Source: Acidimicrobiales bacterium (GTDB lineage: Bacteria > Actinomycetota > Acidimicrobiia > Acidimicrobiales > Aldehydirespiratoraceae). From it: a stretch of 44,945 bases of DNA. The notes beneath the pieces were generated by a model, which was not told where the DNA came from, did no database searches, and was given only the letters and a program-made list of their open reading frames with translations. Location: NCBI GenBank assembly GCA_029263195.1, contig JAJCXX010000037.1, forward strand, positions 1 through 44,945, read 5' to 3'. Within the stretch, counting starts at the first letter, position 1, and every line of letters begins with the position of its first letter. Positions 35,321-43,410 of the stretch are shown here, in pieces. Position numbers and translations under genes: made by a program.

Positions 35321-36559
35321 TCAGCCGGAACCGTCGACGTCGACCATCAGCTCTTGCAGACCTCGAAGGTTGATTCGGCCGTTCCACACGGGCTCGCCCA
35401 CGACTTTGGCGTGGGGAAACCTCTCGATGAACGAGCCGATGGCGATCCGGCCTTCAAGCTTCGCCAGAGAGGCCCCCAAGCAGTAGTGGATGCCGTTGCC
35501 GAATGAGAGATGAGAGCCGGCGCTCTCACGGGTCAGGTCGAGCTGGTTGGCGGTGGGACCCCAGTGACTCTCGTCTCGGTTGGCCGAAGCCAGTCCGGCG
35601 AGAACGAACGACCCCTTCCCGATGGTCTGTCCGCCATAGTCGAGGTCGGAGGTGGCGATTCGCCGCGAGAACTGAACTGGAGCGACGAACCTGAGTAGTT
35701 CCTCGATCGCGTTCGGCGAAATCGAGGGGTCGTCGCGCCACAGCCTCAGCTGGTCGGGGTGCCTGAGCAACTCGTAGATACCGGTGCCCACCAGATTGAC
35801 GGTGGTCTCATGACCAGCCACGAACAAAACCACCACCTGGTCACGTAGCTCCTCGGCCGAAAGACGATCTCCATCCTCCTCGGCCTCGATGAGGCGTGTC
35901 ATCAGGTCGTCACCCGGGCTGGACCGCTTCCACTCGATCACTTCGGTGATGTGAGCATCCATCGCCACACTTGCACGGTGAGCGGCCCGTATGTCCTCCT
36001 CGGTGAGAATCGGATCGAGCGTCTTCACCAGTGCCTCGGACCAGTCACGGATCTGGTCACGATCCGAATCCGGCATGCCCATCATCTCTGAGATCACGTC
36101 GAACGGCAGTGGAAACGCCAACCGGTCGACGACGTTGGTTGTGCCGTCGGCTGCCATCTGGTCGAGCGCATCGTCGACGAGCCGCTGGATCATCGGACGA
36201 AGCGCTTCTATGGCACGCGGGGTGAACACCTTGGAGATGAGGCGCCTGAGCCTGGTGTGGTCAGGAGGATCGGTGTTGAGGATCGACGTGTCGGGGCGCA
36301 ACATGTCGTCTCCGAACACTTCCTCGTACATCACGGCCCGCTGCGACACACTGAGGTCGGCGTTCACATCATCGACGCTGAGCGCGGGATCCCTCAGCAA
36401 TCTGAACACATCGTCGTAGCGGAAGAGTGCCCACGGGCCAGCGAGGGTCTGCTGCACCGGAGCCAGATCCCTCATCTCCGAAAGATGGGGAAAGGGATCG
36501 GCAACATACCCGGGGTCGAGGGGGTTGTAGAAGGCCGTTGTCTCATCAGGTCGCGCCAT
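35321..36559 (-). CDS. Cytochrome P450
   Basis: 412-residue bacterial P450. Heme motif SFGNGIHYCLGASLAK with Cys360, I-helix AGHETT, ExxR as EELLRF and the early NTDPPDHTRLRRLISKVFTP. Start taken as ATG 36559 because TACGTT sits at leaderless spacing before it; an in-frame ATG six codons earlier is possible. Redox partners are not in the window. Neighbouring ligase suggests fatty-acid or sterol-type substrates, by context only. Confidence 0.93.
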   Translation of the reverse strand: MARPDETTAFYNPLDPGYVADPFPHLSEMRDLAPVQQTLAGPWALFRYDDVFRLLRDPALSVDDVNADLSVSQRAVMYEEVFGDDMLRPDTSILNTDPPDHTRLRRLISKVFTPRAIEALRPMIQRLVDDALDQMAADGTTNVVDRLAFPLPFDVISEMMGMPDSDRDQIRDWSEALVKTLDPILTEEDIRAAHRASVAMDAHITEVIEWKRSSPGDDLMTRLIEAEEDGDRLSAEELRDQVVVLFVAGHETTVNLVGTGIYELLRHPDQLRLWRDDPSISPNAIEELLRFVAPVQFSRRIATSDLDYGGQTIGKGSFVLAGLASANRDESHWGPTANQLDLTRESAGSHLSFGNGIHYCLGASLAKLEGRIAIGSFIERFPHAKVVGEPVWNGRINLRGLQELMVDVDGSG

Positions 36560-36565
36560 GGCATC

Positions 36566-36571
36566 AACGTA
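36566..36571 (-). promoter_or_regulatory. Leaderless-type -10 element (TACGTT) before P450
   Basis: TAnnnT hexamer on the minus strand; seven bases downstream is the A of ATG 36559. If used, the longer start at 36577 would be untranscribed. Confidence 0.4.
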
Positions 36572-36634
36572 CGCCATGTGGTGAAATTGAGTGAAACCCC
36601 AGACGAGGAGAACTGCAAAGAAGGAGACGAAATC

Positions 36635-37510
36635 ATGGTCAGTTTCGAGCGATTGATCGTCGGTGTCGACGGGTCCGAGGGCTCAAGGGTCGCCTTGAGT
36701 TGGGCGGCAGCACAACGCTCCGTCGGTGAACTCATAGCTGTTCATGGTTTCTCACCTGCTGAACAACTCGTGGCGGCCGCCGTACAGGTGAACTTCGACA
36801 AGGTGAGAGCCCACCACCTCGAACTCCTGAACGGTGACTGGGTGAAATCCGTCGTCGAATCCGGGAGAACCCCGATTTGTGAGATGCGCGACGAGAACGG
36901 CGCCAACGCCTTGATGGCCGTCGCATCCAGTCACGGATTGGCCACGATCGTGGTTGGCCATCAGGGCCACACCGGGTGGACCCGACTTCATGTTGGATCC
37001 ATCACCGGAAGGCTTCTCCACCGATGTGAAGTGCCGTTGATCGTCACCAACCCGTCGACGGAGCCGAAACCAGTCGAAGGTCCGATCATCGTCGGGATCA
37101 GCGGAACAGCCGACCTGGTATCAGCGCATCTGGCATGGGCGGCCGGGCTGGGCCGCACACATGGTCTCCGCCTCGGATTGGTGGCCGTCAACCAACCCTC
37201 GTCCTACCTTGATCCGGAAATCCCCATCGACGTCGTCGCTATTCATCGGGCCAATGCCTCCTCGATGAAACAACTGGTCGAGGATGCCAGATCGAGGTAC
37301 CCGGGTCTCTCGATCCAGGGTGAAGTTCGCCGGGGTCTCCCGACGAGCGAACTAGCGGATGCGTGCGAAGATCACACCGCCGGGATGGTCGTGGTGGGAA
37401 ACCATCATCCTTCCCTGGCAGCTGCTGCTCTCAGCGGGTCGATTCTTCGCCACCTGCCGTCGCTGATCACCTGCCCAATGGCAGCAATACCGGCCGGGTC
37501 GATCTACTGA
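36635..37510 (+). CDS. Tandem-domain universal stress protein
   Basis: 291-residue cytoplasmic protein with two USP folds. Domain 1 begins LIVGVDGSEGSRVALSWAA and contains the ATP-binding-type VVGHQGHTGWTRLHVGSITGRLL. Domain 2 begins IIVGISGTADLVSAHLAWAA and has VVVGNHHPSLAAAALSGSI, where the second glycine pattern is weaker. AAGGAG at 36620-36625 supports ATG 36635; the frame extends far upstream but only as a shadow of the P450 gene. Convergent with the adjacent unknown conserved gene (7-nt overlap). Confidence 0.9.
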   Translation: MVSFERLIVGVDGSEGSRVALSWAAAQRSVGELIAVHGFSPAEQLVAAAVQVNFDKVRAHHLELLNGDWVKSVVESGRTPICEMRDENGANALMAVASSHGLATIVVGHQGHTGWTRLHVGSITGRLLHRCEVPLIVTNPSTEPKPVEGPIIVGISGTADLVSAHLAWAAGLGRTHGLRLGLVAVNQPSSYLDPEIPIDVVAIHRANASSMKQLVEDARSRYPGLSIQGEVRRGLPTSELADACEDHTAGMVVVGNHHPSLAAAALSGSILRHLPSLITCPMAAIPAGSIY

Positions 37511-37965
37511 CCTGAGTCGGGCACCGAAGTTCTCTCGTAGGCCTCGACCCTCGACGAGAACGCATCGAGATCGGCCACCGACGGCTCTTCGGTCCAGACC
37601 TCGAGGCCCTCCAGCAGGTCGGCGAAACGTTCTTCCTGACCAGGGCGAACCTTGGCACGAAGAGGTATTCCCGGGTCGAGGACCTCCACGTATCGAGTCA
37701 AGATGTTGCGGTGCTGCTCCTGGTCGAGATCGAGCTGAAATATCACGCCGTGGGCATCATCAACCATGTCGCAATGCCCCTCATCGAGGATCGGACAGAT
37801 CGTTCCCACATCGGGTCCGCGACACGCCAGTATTCCGTGGCCCATACGCGACAGGATGTCGCGGTCGAAAACGGCTTCTGTGTCGGGGGAATCGACCAGG
37901 ATCCGACTCTGCTGGAAACTCCCGCTCCCGACGGCGGCCCCATGGCTGGAATCGTGATTCGTCAT
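37504..37965 (-). CDS. Conserved protein of unknown function adjacent to USP
   Basis: 153 residues. Contains LSRMGHGILACRGPDVGTICPILDEGHCDMVDDAHGVIFQLDLD, with three Cys spaced around GxxCPxL, then RNILTRYVEVL and PGQEERFADLLEGLEVW. I recognise this as an actinobacterial-type conserved family by pattern but know no function. The Cys/His set could bind metal or be redox active. ATG 37965 has GGGGGTG upstream and is preferred over the 81-base longer frame. Convergent overlap with the USP gene. Confidence 0.65.
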   Translation of the reverse strand: MTNHDSSHGAAVGSGSFQQSRILVDSPDTEAVFDRDILSRMGHGILACRGPDVGTICPILDEGHCDMVDDAHGVIFQLDLDQEQHRNILTRYVEVLDPGIPLRAKVRPGQEERFADLLEGLEVWTEEPSVADLDAFSSRVEAYERTSVPDSGQ

Positions 37966-38011
37966 GTTCGCGACACCCCCTTGTTCCGACGGTCCGCCGC
38001 CGTTGTTTGCC

Positions 38012-38045
38012 TGTCTAGGGCCAAAGGTCACGGATCGACTAGACA
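38012..38045. promoter_or_regulatory. Inverted repeat TGTCTAG-N20-CTAGACA in divergent gap
   Basis: Perfect 7-bp half-sites at 38012-38018 and 38039-38045, in the 86-bp gap between two divergent genes and abutting the monooxygenase start region. It could be an operator for a dimeric regulator, or a stem-loop. No regulator gene is adjacent. Confidence 0.35.
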
Positions 38046-38051
38046 ACAGGA

Positions 38052-39023
38052 ATGGACCTCACCTTTGGCGTATTCATTCCCCAGGGCTGGAAGATGGAGC
38101 TCACCTCGATTGCCGACCCCGTCGAGAAGTGGGCGAAATCGATCGAAGTGGCGCAACTGGCCGAGGAACTCGGCTACGACTCGCTCTGGGTCTACGACCA
38201 CTTCCACAACGTTCCGGTGCCGGCCAACGAGACGATGTTCGAGTGCTGGACAACTCTCGCCGCGATCTCGCAGGTGACCAGCCGAATAATGCTCGGTCAG
38301 ATGGTCACGTGCACTCCATACCGGGAGCCGGGGCTCACAGCCAAGATCACATCCAACATCGATGTGATCTCCAACGGCCGGCTTATTTGGGGGGTCGGCG
38401 CCGGGTGGTACGACCACGAATTCAAGGGCTACGGCTTCGACTTCGACCCGCCCGCCGACCGCATCAGAATGATGAAGGAGGCAGTGGAGATCGTCACCGC
38501 GATGTGGAGTCAGCCCGACGTCAGCTATCACGGCCGTCACTACGATCTCGATGGAGCGCAGTGCGACCCGAAACCGGTTCAACAGCCCCGACCACAGGTG
38601 TTGATCGGAGGGGGCGGCGAGCAACTCACTCTGCGGGTCGTGGCCCGACTCGCCGACGCGTCGAACTTCGGCGGCAAGCCCGACGAGTTCCGCCACAAGT
38701 GCGATGTGCTCCGTGAACACTGCGAGGCTGTGGGCCGCGACTACGACGAGATCCAGAAGACTTGGTCACCCGAAGTCTTCATTCGCGAGGACGACCAGGA
38801 GATCATCGCTGGCGGCAGTCGCTCCTTCTACGGCGAGGACTACGAGTCGTGGCGGGCCGGAAACCTGGTTGGCACGCCCGAACAGGTTGCCGAGAAGCTC
38901 CAGGCCTACATAGATCTGGGAGCTACCGGCTTCTATCCGTGGTGTAGCGACTATCCGGAGACCGAATCGATGCAGCTACTCGCCACGAAGGTCATACCTG
39001 AGGTCCGCCGAAACAATCGCTGA
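38052..39023 (+). CDS. Luciferase-like (LLM class) F420-dependent oxidoreductase
   Basis: 323-residue TIM-barrel oxidoreductase. FGVFIPQGWKMEL at the N-terminus, AQLAEELGYDSLWVYDHFHN, VTCTPYREPGLTAKITSNIDVISNGRLIWGVGAGWYDHEF, PADRIRMMKEAVEIV and PRPQVLIGGGGEQLTLRVVARLAD are all typical of F420-dependent LLM proteins, common in actinobacteria. Substrate unknown. It ends 15 bases before a bidirectional hairpin shared with the cold-shock gene. Confidence 0.92.
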   Translation: MDLTFGVFIPQGWKMELTSIADPVEKWAKSIEVAQLAEELGYDSLWVYDHFHNVPVPANETMFECWTTLAAISQVTSRIMLGQMVTCTPYREPGLTAKITSNIDVISNGRLIWGVGAGWYDHEFKGYGFDFDPPADRIRMMKEAVEIVTAMWSQPDVSYHGRHYDLDGAQCDPKPVQQPRPQVLIGGGGEQLTLRVVARLADASNFGGKPDEFRHKCDVLREHCEAVGRDYDEIQKTWSPEVFIREDDQEIIAGGSRSFYGEDYESWRAGNLVGTPEQVAEKLQAYIDLGATGFYPWCSDYPETESMQLLATKVIPEVRRNNR

Positions 39024-39037
39024 CCAGAAAAAGACAA

Positions 39038-39067
39038 AGACCCGGGCCCCCAAAGGAACCCGGGTCT
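39038..39067 (-). terminator. Rho-independent terminator of the cold-shock gene
   Basis: 9-bp perfect stem AGACCCGGG (39038-39046) / CCCGGGTCT (39059-39067) with a 12-nt loop. On the minus strand it is followed by a T-rich run (TTTGTCTTTTTC), so it is a standard terminator for the leftward cspA-like gene. It may also stop rightward transcription of the LLM gene, though without a T-tract there. Confidence 0.85.
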
Positions 39068-39085
39068 CAGTTGCAGAAACTGCGA

Positions 39086-39286
39086 TCAGACCACTCGGAC
39101 CGAAAGGGCTTCATCACCCTTACGACCGGGACCGACCTCGAACTCGACCCGCTGGCCTTCTTCGAGCGACCGGTAGCCGCTGCCTTCGATGTTTGAGTAG
39201 TGAACGAACACGTCGTCACCGCTCTCACGTGAGATGAAGCCGAAGCCCTTCTCAGAGTTGAAAAATTTCACTGTTCCGGTAGCCAC
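39086..39286 (-). CDS. Cold-shock protein (CSD family)
   Basis: 66-residue single-stranded RNA/DNA-binding beta barrel. RNP1-type KGFGFI and RNP2-type VFVHY are present, with the N-terminal [15 protein letters not shown] 39286 is preceded by AAGGAG with six bases spacing; the longer frame upstream is untranslated leader. The terminator at 39038-39067 closes the unit, so it is monocistronic. Confidence 0.95.
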   Translation of the reverse strand: MATGTVKFFNSEKGFGFISRESGDDVFVHYSNIEGSGYRSLEEGQRVEFEVGPGRKGDEALSVRVV

Positions 39287-39367
39287 CGGGTTCTCCTTGC
39301 TCCCAGGCATCGCCCAGGCCATTAATTGATTGCTCTAACGCTATACCGGCGGACACGCAAACCCCCG

Positions 39368-39946
39368 TTAGACCTCCGGATTCCTTTCGGAGAGAGTCCG
39401 TGCCGATGCCGCGGCCTGCTCGATTGCTTGGCCGATCAGGGCGCTGTCGAGAGGTGCCGGATCAAGGGTGTCGCCCCGCCACATCATGCGCGGGACCGCG
39501 AAGTAGTCGCCACCGTAGACGTGGATCGCGCCCGACCATTCCCTCGTTGGGTTAGACACCGAATGCACCACATCGATGCCGAGATTCGTGGTGTCGCCCC
39601 TGCTGAGGGTCTTGCCCGTGCTCGGTTCGATGCGGCCGTCGGGTCGCAGGTCGTAGAACTGATTGTCCTCCCGACCTCCGTATACGCCGACTGCCGCCCA
39701 CATGTTGTGGTCGTGAGCAAAGAGTTCCACACCCGGGGGCCACACCATGTGAAGGATCGTCAGCTCGTCCGACCGATGCCAGGCGATCATCGATGGAACG
39801 ATCGTTCGATCACCGATCTCAGCCTCAATCGAGTTTGGGTCTGATATCGCCCGATCAAGGAGTTGCCCGGCGGCCTCTCCGAGATGGTCGCCTGCCCTCA
39901 CCGTCGACAGACACTCGGACACAAACTCGTCTCGATCGAACCCCAT
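39368..39946 (-). CDS. Cupin-type, cysteine-dioxygenase-like metal protein
   Basis: 192-residue predicted double-stranded beta-helix protein. FAHDHNMWAAVGVYGGREDNQFYDL matches the first cupin motif with two His and a Glu, and VHSVSNPTREWSGAIHVYGGDYF supplies a further His, as in cysteine dioxygenase-like and COG5553-type proteins. Likely binds iron or another metal; substrate unknown. ATG 39946 is chosen (GGGGGA upstream) over a 40-codon extension lacking similarity. Confidence 0.75.
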   Translation of the reverse strand: MGFDRDEFVSECLSTVRAGDHLGEAAGQLLDRAISDPNSIEAEIGDRTIVPSMIAWHRSDELTILHMVWPPGVELFAHDHNMWAAVGVYGGREDNQFYDLRPDGRIEPSTGKTLSRGDTTNLGIDVVHSVSNPTREWSGAIHVYGGDYFAVPRMMWRGDTLDPAPLDSALIGQAIEQAAASARTLSERNPEV

Positions 39947-40081
39947 GAATCCCCCAGACCGGCTCGGCGCGAGCCCGGACGGTAGCCGAATCCCTGAACC
40001 CTCATCAACCGTTGATTTGGACAGGACTGCAGCCCTCGGCGAGATTGGCTGTCCCGGAGTGACCAAGTAGAGGAGCAGGCG

Positions 40082-40981
40082 ATGTCATGGAGTGCGCGGT
40101 TGATGGCATCGCTGGACGAGCGCTCCTCGATGGTTCAAACCGAGTGCGGTGTGGTGCAGTTGGGGCGTGAGGGAACTGGGCCCCCGGTTCTCGTGATCCA
40201 CGGTGGTCCGGGTGGATTTGATCAAGGACTTGGCGCGGGTCGACACCTTCGGGACGGCGGCTGTCAAGTATTGGCCCCGTCGAGGCCCGGATACCTGAGG
40301 ACTCCTCTGGAGTCCGGCCCGCAGCCGGAGGACCAGGCCGATCTCTACGCTGCGCTTCTCGATGCCATCGGAGTCGAGAGGGCCGCAATTCTCGGGATCT
40401 CGTCCGGTGGTCCATCTGCCGTTCACTTCGCGGCCCGTCATCCCGAAAGGGCCACGGCTCTCATCCTCGATGGCGCCGTCCTGCTTCCGCTCGCGAATAC
40501 TCCAAGCCGGCTCGATCGTCTGATATTCGGATCTGGTTTGGGGGTCTGGTTCCTCTACCAGATGGCCACGAAGAGACCGACACTGCTCACGTCGATGATC
40601 GTCGACGCCTTCGCTGCCGGTTTCGACAAGGGGCAGGCGAAGGCCGCTGTTGAGTGGATCAACTCGAGCCCGCTGGTGCTGGACGGAGTCACCAGCCTGA
40701 TTGCTTCACTGGCGCCCCGTGAGTATCGCGAGGTCGGTCAAGCCAACGACGAAGCCAACGAATCTCAGCTTCCGAGCCTCCCCTTCGCCGACATCGCCTC
40801 GCCGACGCTCATCGGCCACGGCACCAACGACCGACTCGTCCCGGCAGGACACGCCAAGGCCGCCGCCGAAGAGATCGCCGACGCCGAGTTGATGCTGATC
40901 GAAGAGGGACTCCACGTTCTTCCGCTCTGCCGCAATCACGGAGCACTGGCGCAACGCCAGATCGAGCTCGTCCACGGGTGA
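40082..40981 (+). CDS. Alpha/beta hydrolase
   Basis: 299-residue serine hydrolase. Oxyanion region VIHGGPGGFDQG, nucleophile elbow GISSGG with Ser107, acid in GHGTNDRLVP and His in EGLHVLPLC complete a catalytic triad. The HGGPGG motif resembles proline iminopeptidase-type hydrolases. GAGGAG six bases before ATG 40082. Substrate unknown; not obviously co-transcribed with its neighbours. Confidence 0.9.
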   Translation: MSWSARLMASLDERSSMVQTECGVVQLGREGTGPPVLVIHGGPGGFDQGLGAGRHLRDGGCQVLAPSRPGYLRTPLESGPQPEDQADLYAALLDAIGVERAAILGISSGGPSAVHFAARHPERATALILDGAVLLPLANTPSRLDRLIFGSGLGVWFLYQMATKRPTLLTSMIVDAFAAGFDKGQAKAAVEWINSSPLVLDGVTSLIASLAPREYREVGQANDEANESQLPSLPFADIASPTLIGHGTNDRLVPAGHAKAAAEEIADAELMLIEEGLHVLPLCRNHGALAQRQIELVHG

Positions 40982-41525
40982 GCAAGTGGCGTGGACGTGG
41001 CCTGGCTCGTGGAATCCGCACCGGTCTCCGCAAGCACGCCTGAGTCACCGGGACCAACGGCGGCGGGGTCGATGAGGTAGTAGAGATCTGGATCCAGGGT
41101 CGCAGAGCGGGACCCGAACACGAGGGGGCTCAGGAAACCACGGCAGCTCAGGAGGAGCGCTCCACAGACATTGCTCGCCTATTGCCACACGTCTTGTACG
41201 ACTGGATCAAACTCTGATTGGTTGACCGCCGGGATCAGGTCGGCGAGCGAATCGATGCTCTTGCCATAGGCATCGAGCGTCGAAGCGACGTCATCAGCCG
41301 CAGCTTCCATCTCGTCCACCACTTCCATCGCCGGGGCGACGTAGTACTCCATGCCAGGGTCCGAGCCCGAATCAGCACCTGCGACAAGATCACGAACCGT
41401 TCTGGGCGAACCCCATCGGCGTTTCGTGCAGTCGCATGAAGGCGTCAGATGTCGAGCAGGTGAATCACGCCGCGATCCATCGGCTCTCCGAGATGTGATG
41501 GAGGTGTGTCACAGCCACTTCCACC
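40982..41525. other. 544-bp gap, with only a small ORF/remnant on the minus strand
   Basis: Neither strand shows a full-length gene. The best coding-like signal is on the minus strand: a 57-codon ORF at 41179-41352, then the same frame stays open after its amber stop to about 40936 (LDPDLYYLIDPAAVGPGD). This suggests an eroded gene. Confidence 0.45.
41179..41352 (-). CDS. Possible small acidic helical protein or gene fragment
   Basis: 57 codons, ATG 41352 to TAG. The product is acidic and predicted helical (PAMEVVDEMEAAADDVAST, SIDSLADLIPAV, FDPVVQDVW). There is no clear Shine-Dalgarno. The frame is open upstream to a TGA near 41512 but without a usual start codon, and it continues past the TAG in the same frame. 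Function unknown; it could be a truncated exported or helical-bundle protein. Confidence 0.35.
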   Translation of the reverse strand: MEYYVAPAMEVVDEMEAAADDVASTLDAYGKSIDSLADLIPAVNQSEFDPVVQDVWQ

Positions 41526-42230
41526 TCAGCGGGTCTTGGGAAGTGTTCGATCATGGAGCGCCTGTGCGATCTCAGGGCCGACGATTCCGCGGATCTCAGA
41601 ACGCAAACTGACCGCCACGGGTACCTCCCCGACGTACGCCGAGGGAAGGCCCCCGGGCTGGGAATGCTCGGTACAGCACCACGCAAGCCCGTCCGCATGC
41701 TCGCCCCAGTCAGACCGCCGCCATCGTCGCACCGTCTTCGTGCCATCCTGATCCTCGTCAATGCGGATCGGCACCTGCCAGCAGAGGGTGGGACGCCAGT
41801 CCATAGGCGACTCGTTCTCGTCAAGCGCTGCGAGGTACAGCGCGCAACCTCCGCCCCCACTGAAACCGGGACGATTGTGGAAGATGCATGCGTCGTTGAC
41901 GACCCGGGTGGCTCTGCCTCCATCGAGGTTGGTCGGCGCATCCCGCAGGACGCCGTTCGTCGCCGCCTCGGCATGGTTCTCGAATCGGGTCGGATCGAGC
42001 GTGAGACCAAGCGCATCGATCAGCATCGCCTCGTCCTCGCCAAGCAGGTGAGCGCCCTCGCTGCAGCATCCCTGCCCCAGTTCGGGCGCCGGCACATCGA
42101 GAATGCCCTGGCATCCGTTGCCCCACAGGCATTGCCAGTTCGAATCAGTGAAGGCCACGTCGATTCGCCAGCGTGTGCCGTCCACAGGATCGGTGAACTC
42201 CTCGAATTGTTCCGCTCGGTAGGAGGGCAC
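41526..42230 (-). CDS. Nine-cysteine protein (YkgJ/DUF3109-like cysteine cluster)
   Basis: 234-residue protein with Cys at 34, 40, 55, 56, 115, 129, 150, 185 and 186. Patterns include CLWGNGC, GQGCCSEGAHL, ACIFHNRPGFSGGGGCALY and AWCCTEHSQPGG. This resembles the zinc/iron-chelating cysteine-cluster families (YkgJ, DUF3109) in spacing and in the GCALY-type segment. The GTG start follows TATAGT by seven to eight bases with no Shine-Dalgarno, so the transcript is probably leaderless. Metal binding is likely, function unknown. Confidence 0.65.
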   Translation of the reverse strand: MPSYRAEQFEEFTDPVDGTRWRIDVAFTDSNWQCLWGNGCQGILDVPAPELGQGCCSEGAHLLGEDEAMLIDALGLTLDPTRFENHAEAATNGVLRDAPTNLDGGRATRVVNDACIFHNRPGFSGGGGCALYLAALDENESPMDWRPTLCWQVPIRIDEDQDGTKTVRRWRRSDWGEHADGLAWCCTEHSQPGGLPSAYVGEVPVAVSLRSEIRGIVGPEIAQALHDRTLPKTR

Positions 42231-42238
42231 TGGCGACG

Positions 42239-42244
42239 ACTATA
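42239..42244 (-). promoter_or_regulatory. -10 element TATAGT before the nine-cysteine protein
   Basis: TATAGT on the minus strand places the transcription start within one to two bases of GTG 42230. The -35 region is not consensus. Confidence 0.5.
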
Positions 42245-42432
42245 GGAGGACGCTTGGGAAGTGGGTCGACGGCAAGTCGATCCGCACCAGTGATCGCGCA
42301 GCCCACTCATGATTGGACGAATTGTTGTCGAATCGACGACAAGTGGGCCCTACAGGACAGCTCTCGAACCCGCTCTGAAGCCGGTTGACTGCCGCTGCTA
42401 GCGTGCGGACACGATCGAAAAGGGTGGTTGAG

Positions 42433-43353
42433 TTGCGGTCTCTGGCCAGTTTGGTTCTCGTGGTCGCTCTGGTCGCCACCAGCTGTGGTGGCGGTGGCGG
42501 GTCCAATGAGATCAGCGATCCTGCCACGTCCGATGCGAGCGAGTCCGACATTCGAGCCGCGGCCGACTCTCTGGGGCGCCAATACGGTGACGATGGAGCG
42601 TTCGCGGTCGCGATGTTCGCGTTCGAACGGGGCTACTCGAAGACTCAGGTGGTCGACGGGGCCCTGGCCGAGGCGATTGGACGCGACGGCAAGATCACCA
42701 GTGTCGAACCGCTCGGCGAACCACTCAACCTCATAGTCATCGACGCCAATTCGATACTGTTGGCATCATTCGGAGCCCAAGAGCACGCTTCTGTTCGGGT
42801 CGAAGAGATGCTCACAGCTGCCCGGAGGATGGATGAGCTCACACCCGACGGCATCGGTGGCTTCCAAGTTCTCCGACAGATTCTCATCTTCATCGAAAAC
42901 GACGAGGGATGCGGGCCGTTGCGCGAGCTCCGCCAATGCACGGTCGAGGAAATCCTCACCTCGATCATTCTCCAGATCGACCCGGATGTGCTCAATGAAG
43001 AAGCGCGAGTCTCGTTCCGGGCGCAGGGCCCGATCCCGCAGTCCGACCCAGACACTCAGATCGTCGCGTCGGAGATCCTGATCGACTTCTGCGAAGATGG
43101 TTCTGTACACAGCGCGTTCTCGATCGAGACCCGCTCCGACGGAGAGTCCTTCTCGTTCGAAGGGAACGGGACCGGCACCTGGGACGACCCGGCGGGCACC
43201 GGAAACGTCACCGGCTCCTATACCGGCACTGACGTCTCCGGGCCGTGGGGACTTGAAATCACCATCCGCGGCACGACTGTGAGCGCTCTGGACACGTTCG
43301 GCAACACCATCGCAGTCGCGATTGCCGCCGGATCCCCTGAGCTGTGCGGCTGA
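42433..43353 (+). CDS. Secreted lipoprotein of unknown function
   Basis: 306-residue lipoprotein. From TTG 42433 the signal peptide reads MRSLASLVLVVALVATSC, with Cys18 as lipid site. AAGGGTGG just upstream supports it; GTG 42424 is an alternative but adds an acidic residue before the hydrophobic core. The mature part has a helical N-terminal region, CGPLRELRQC (probable disulfide) and a C-terminal beta-rich region with Gly/Thr repeats (FEGNGTGTWDDPAGTGNVTGSY). Family not recognised. Convergent with the MscS gene. Confidence 0.8.
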   Translation: MRSLASLVLVVALVATSCGGGGGSNEISDPATSDASESDIRAAADSLGRQYGDDGAFAVAMFAFERGYSKTQVVDGALAEAIGRDGKITSVEPLGEPLNLIVIDANSILLASFGAQEHASVRVEEMLTAARRMDELTPDGIGGFQVLRQILIFIENDEGCGPLRELRQCTVEEILTSIILQIDPDVLNEEARVSFRAQGPIPQSDPDTQIVASEILIDFCEDGSVHSAFSIETRSDGESFSFEGNGTGTWDDPAGTGNVTGSYTGTDVSGPWGLEITIRGTTVSALDTFGNTIAVAIAAGSPELCG

Positions 43354-43410
43354 CGACCCCTGATGCGCCAGGACCGGCTCTGTCGCCCAGCCGCGGCCGG
43401 AGCGGCCCTG

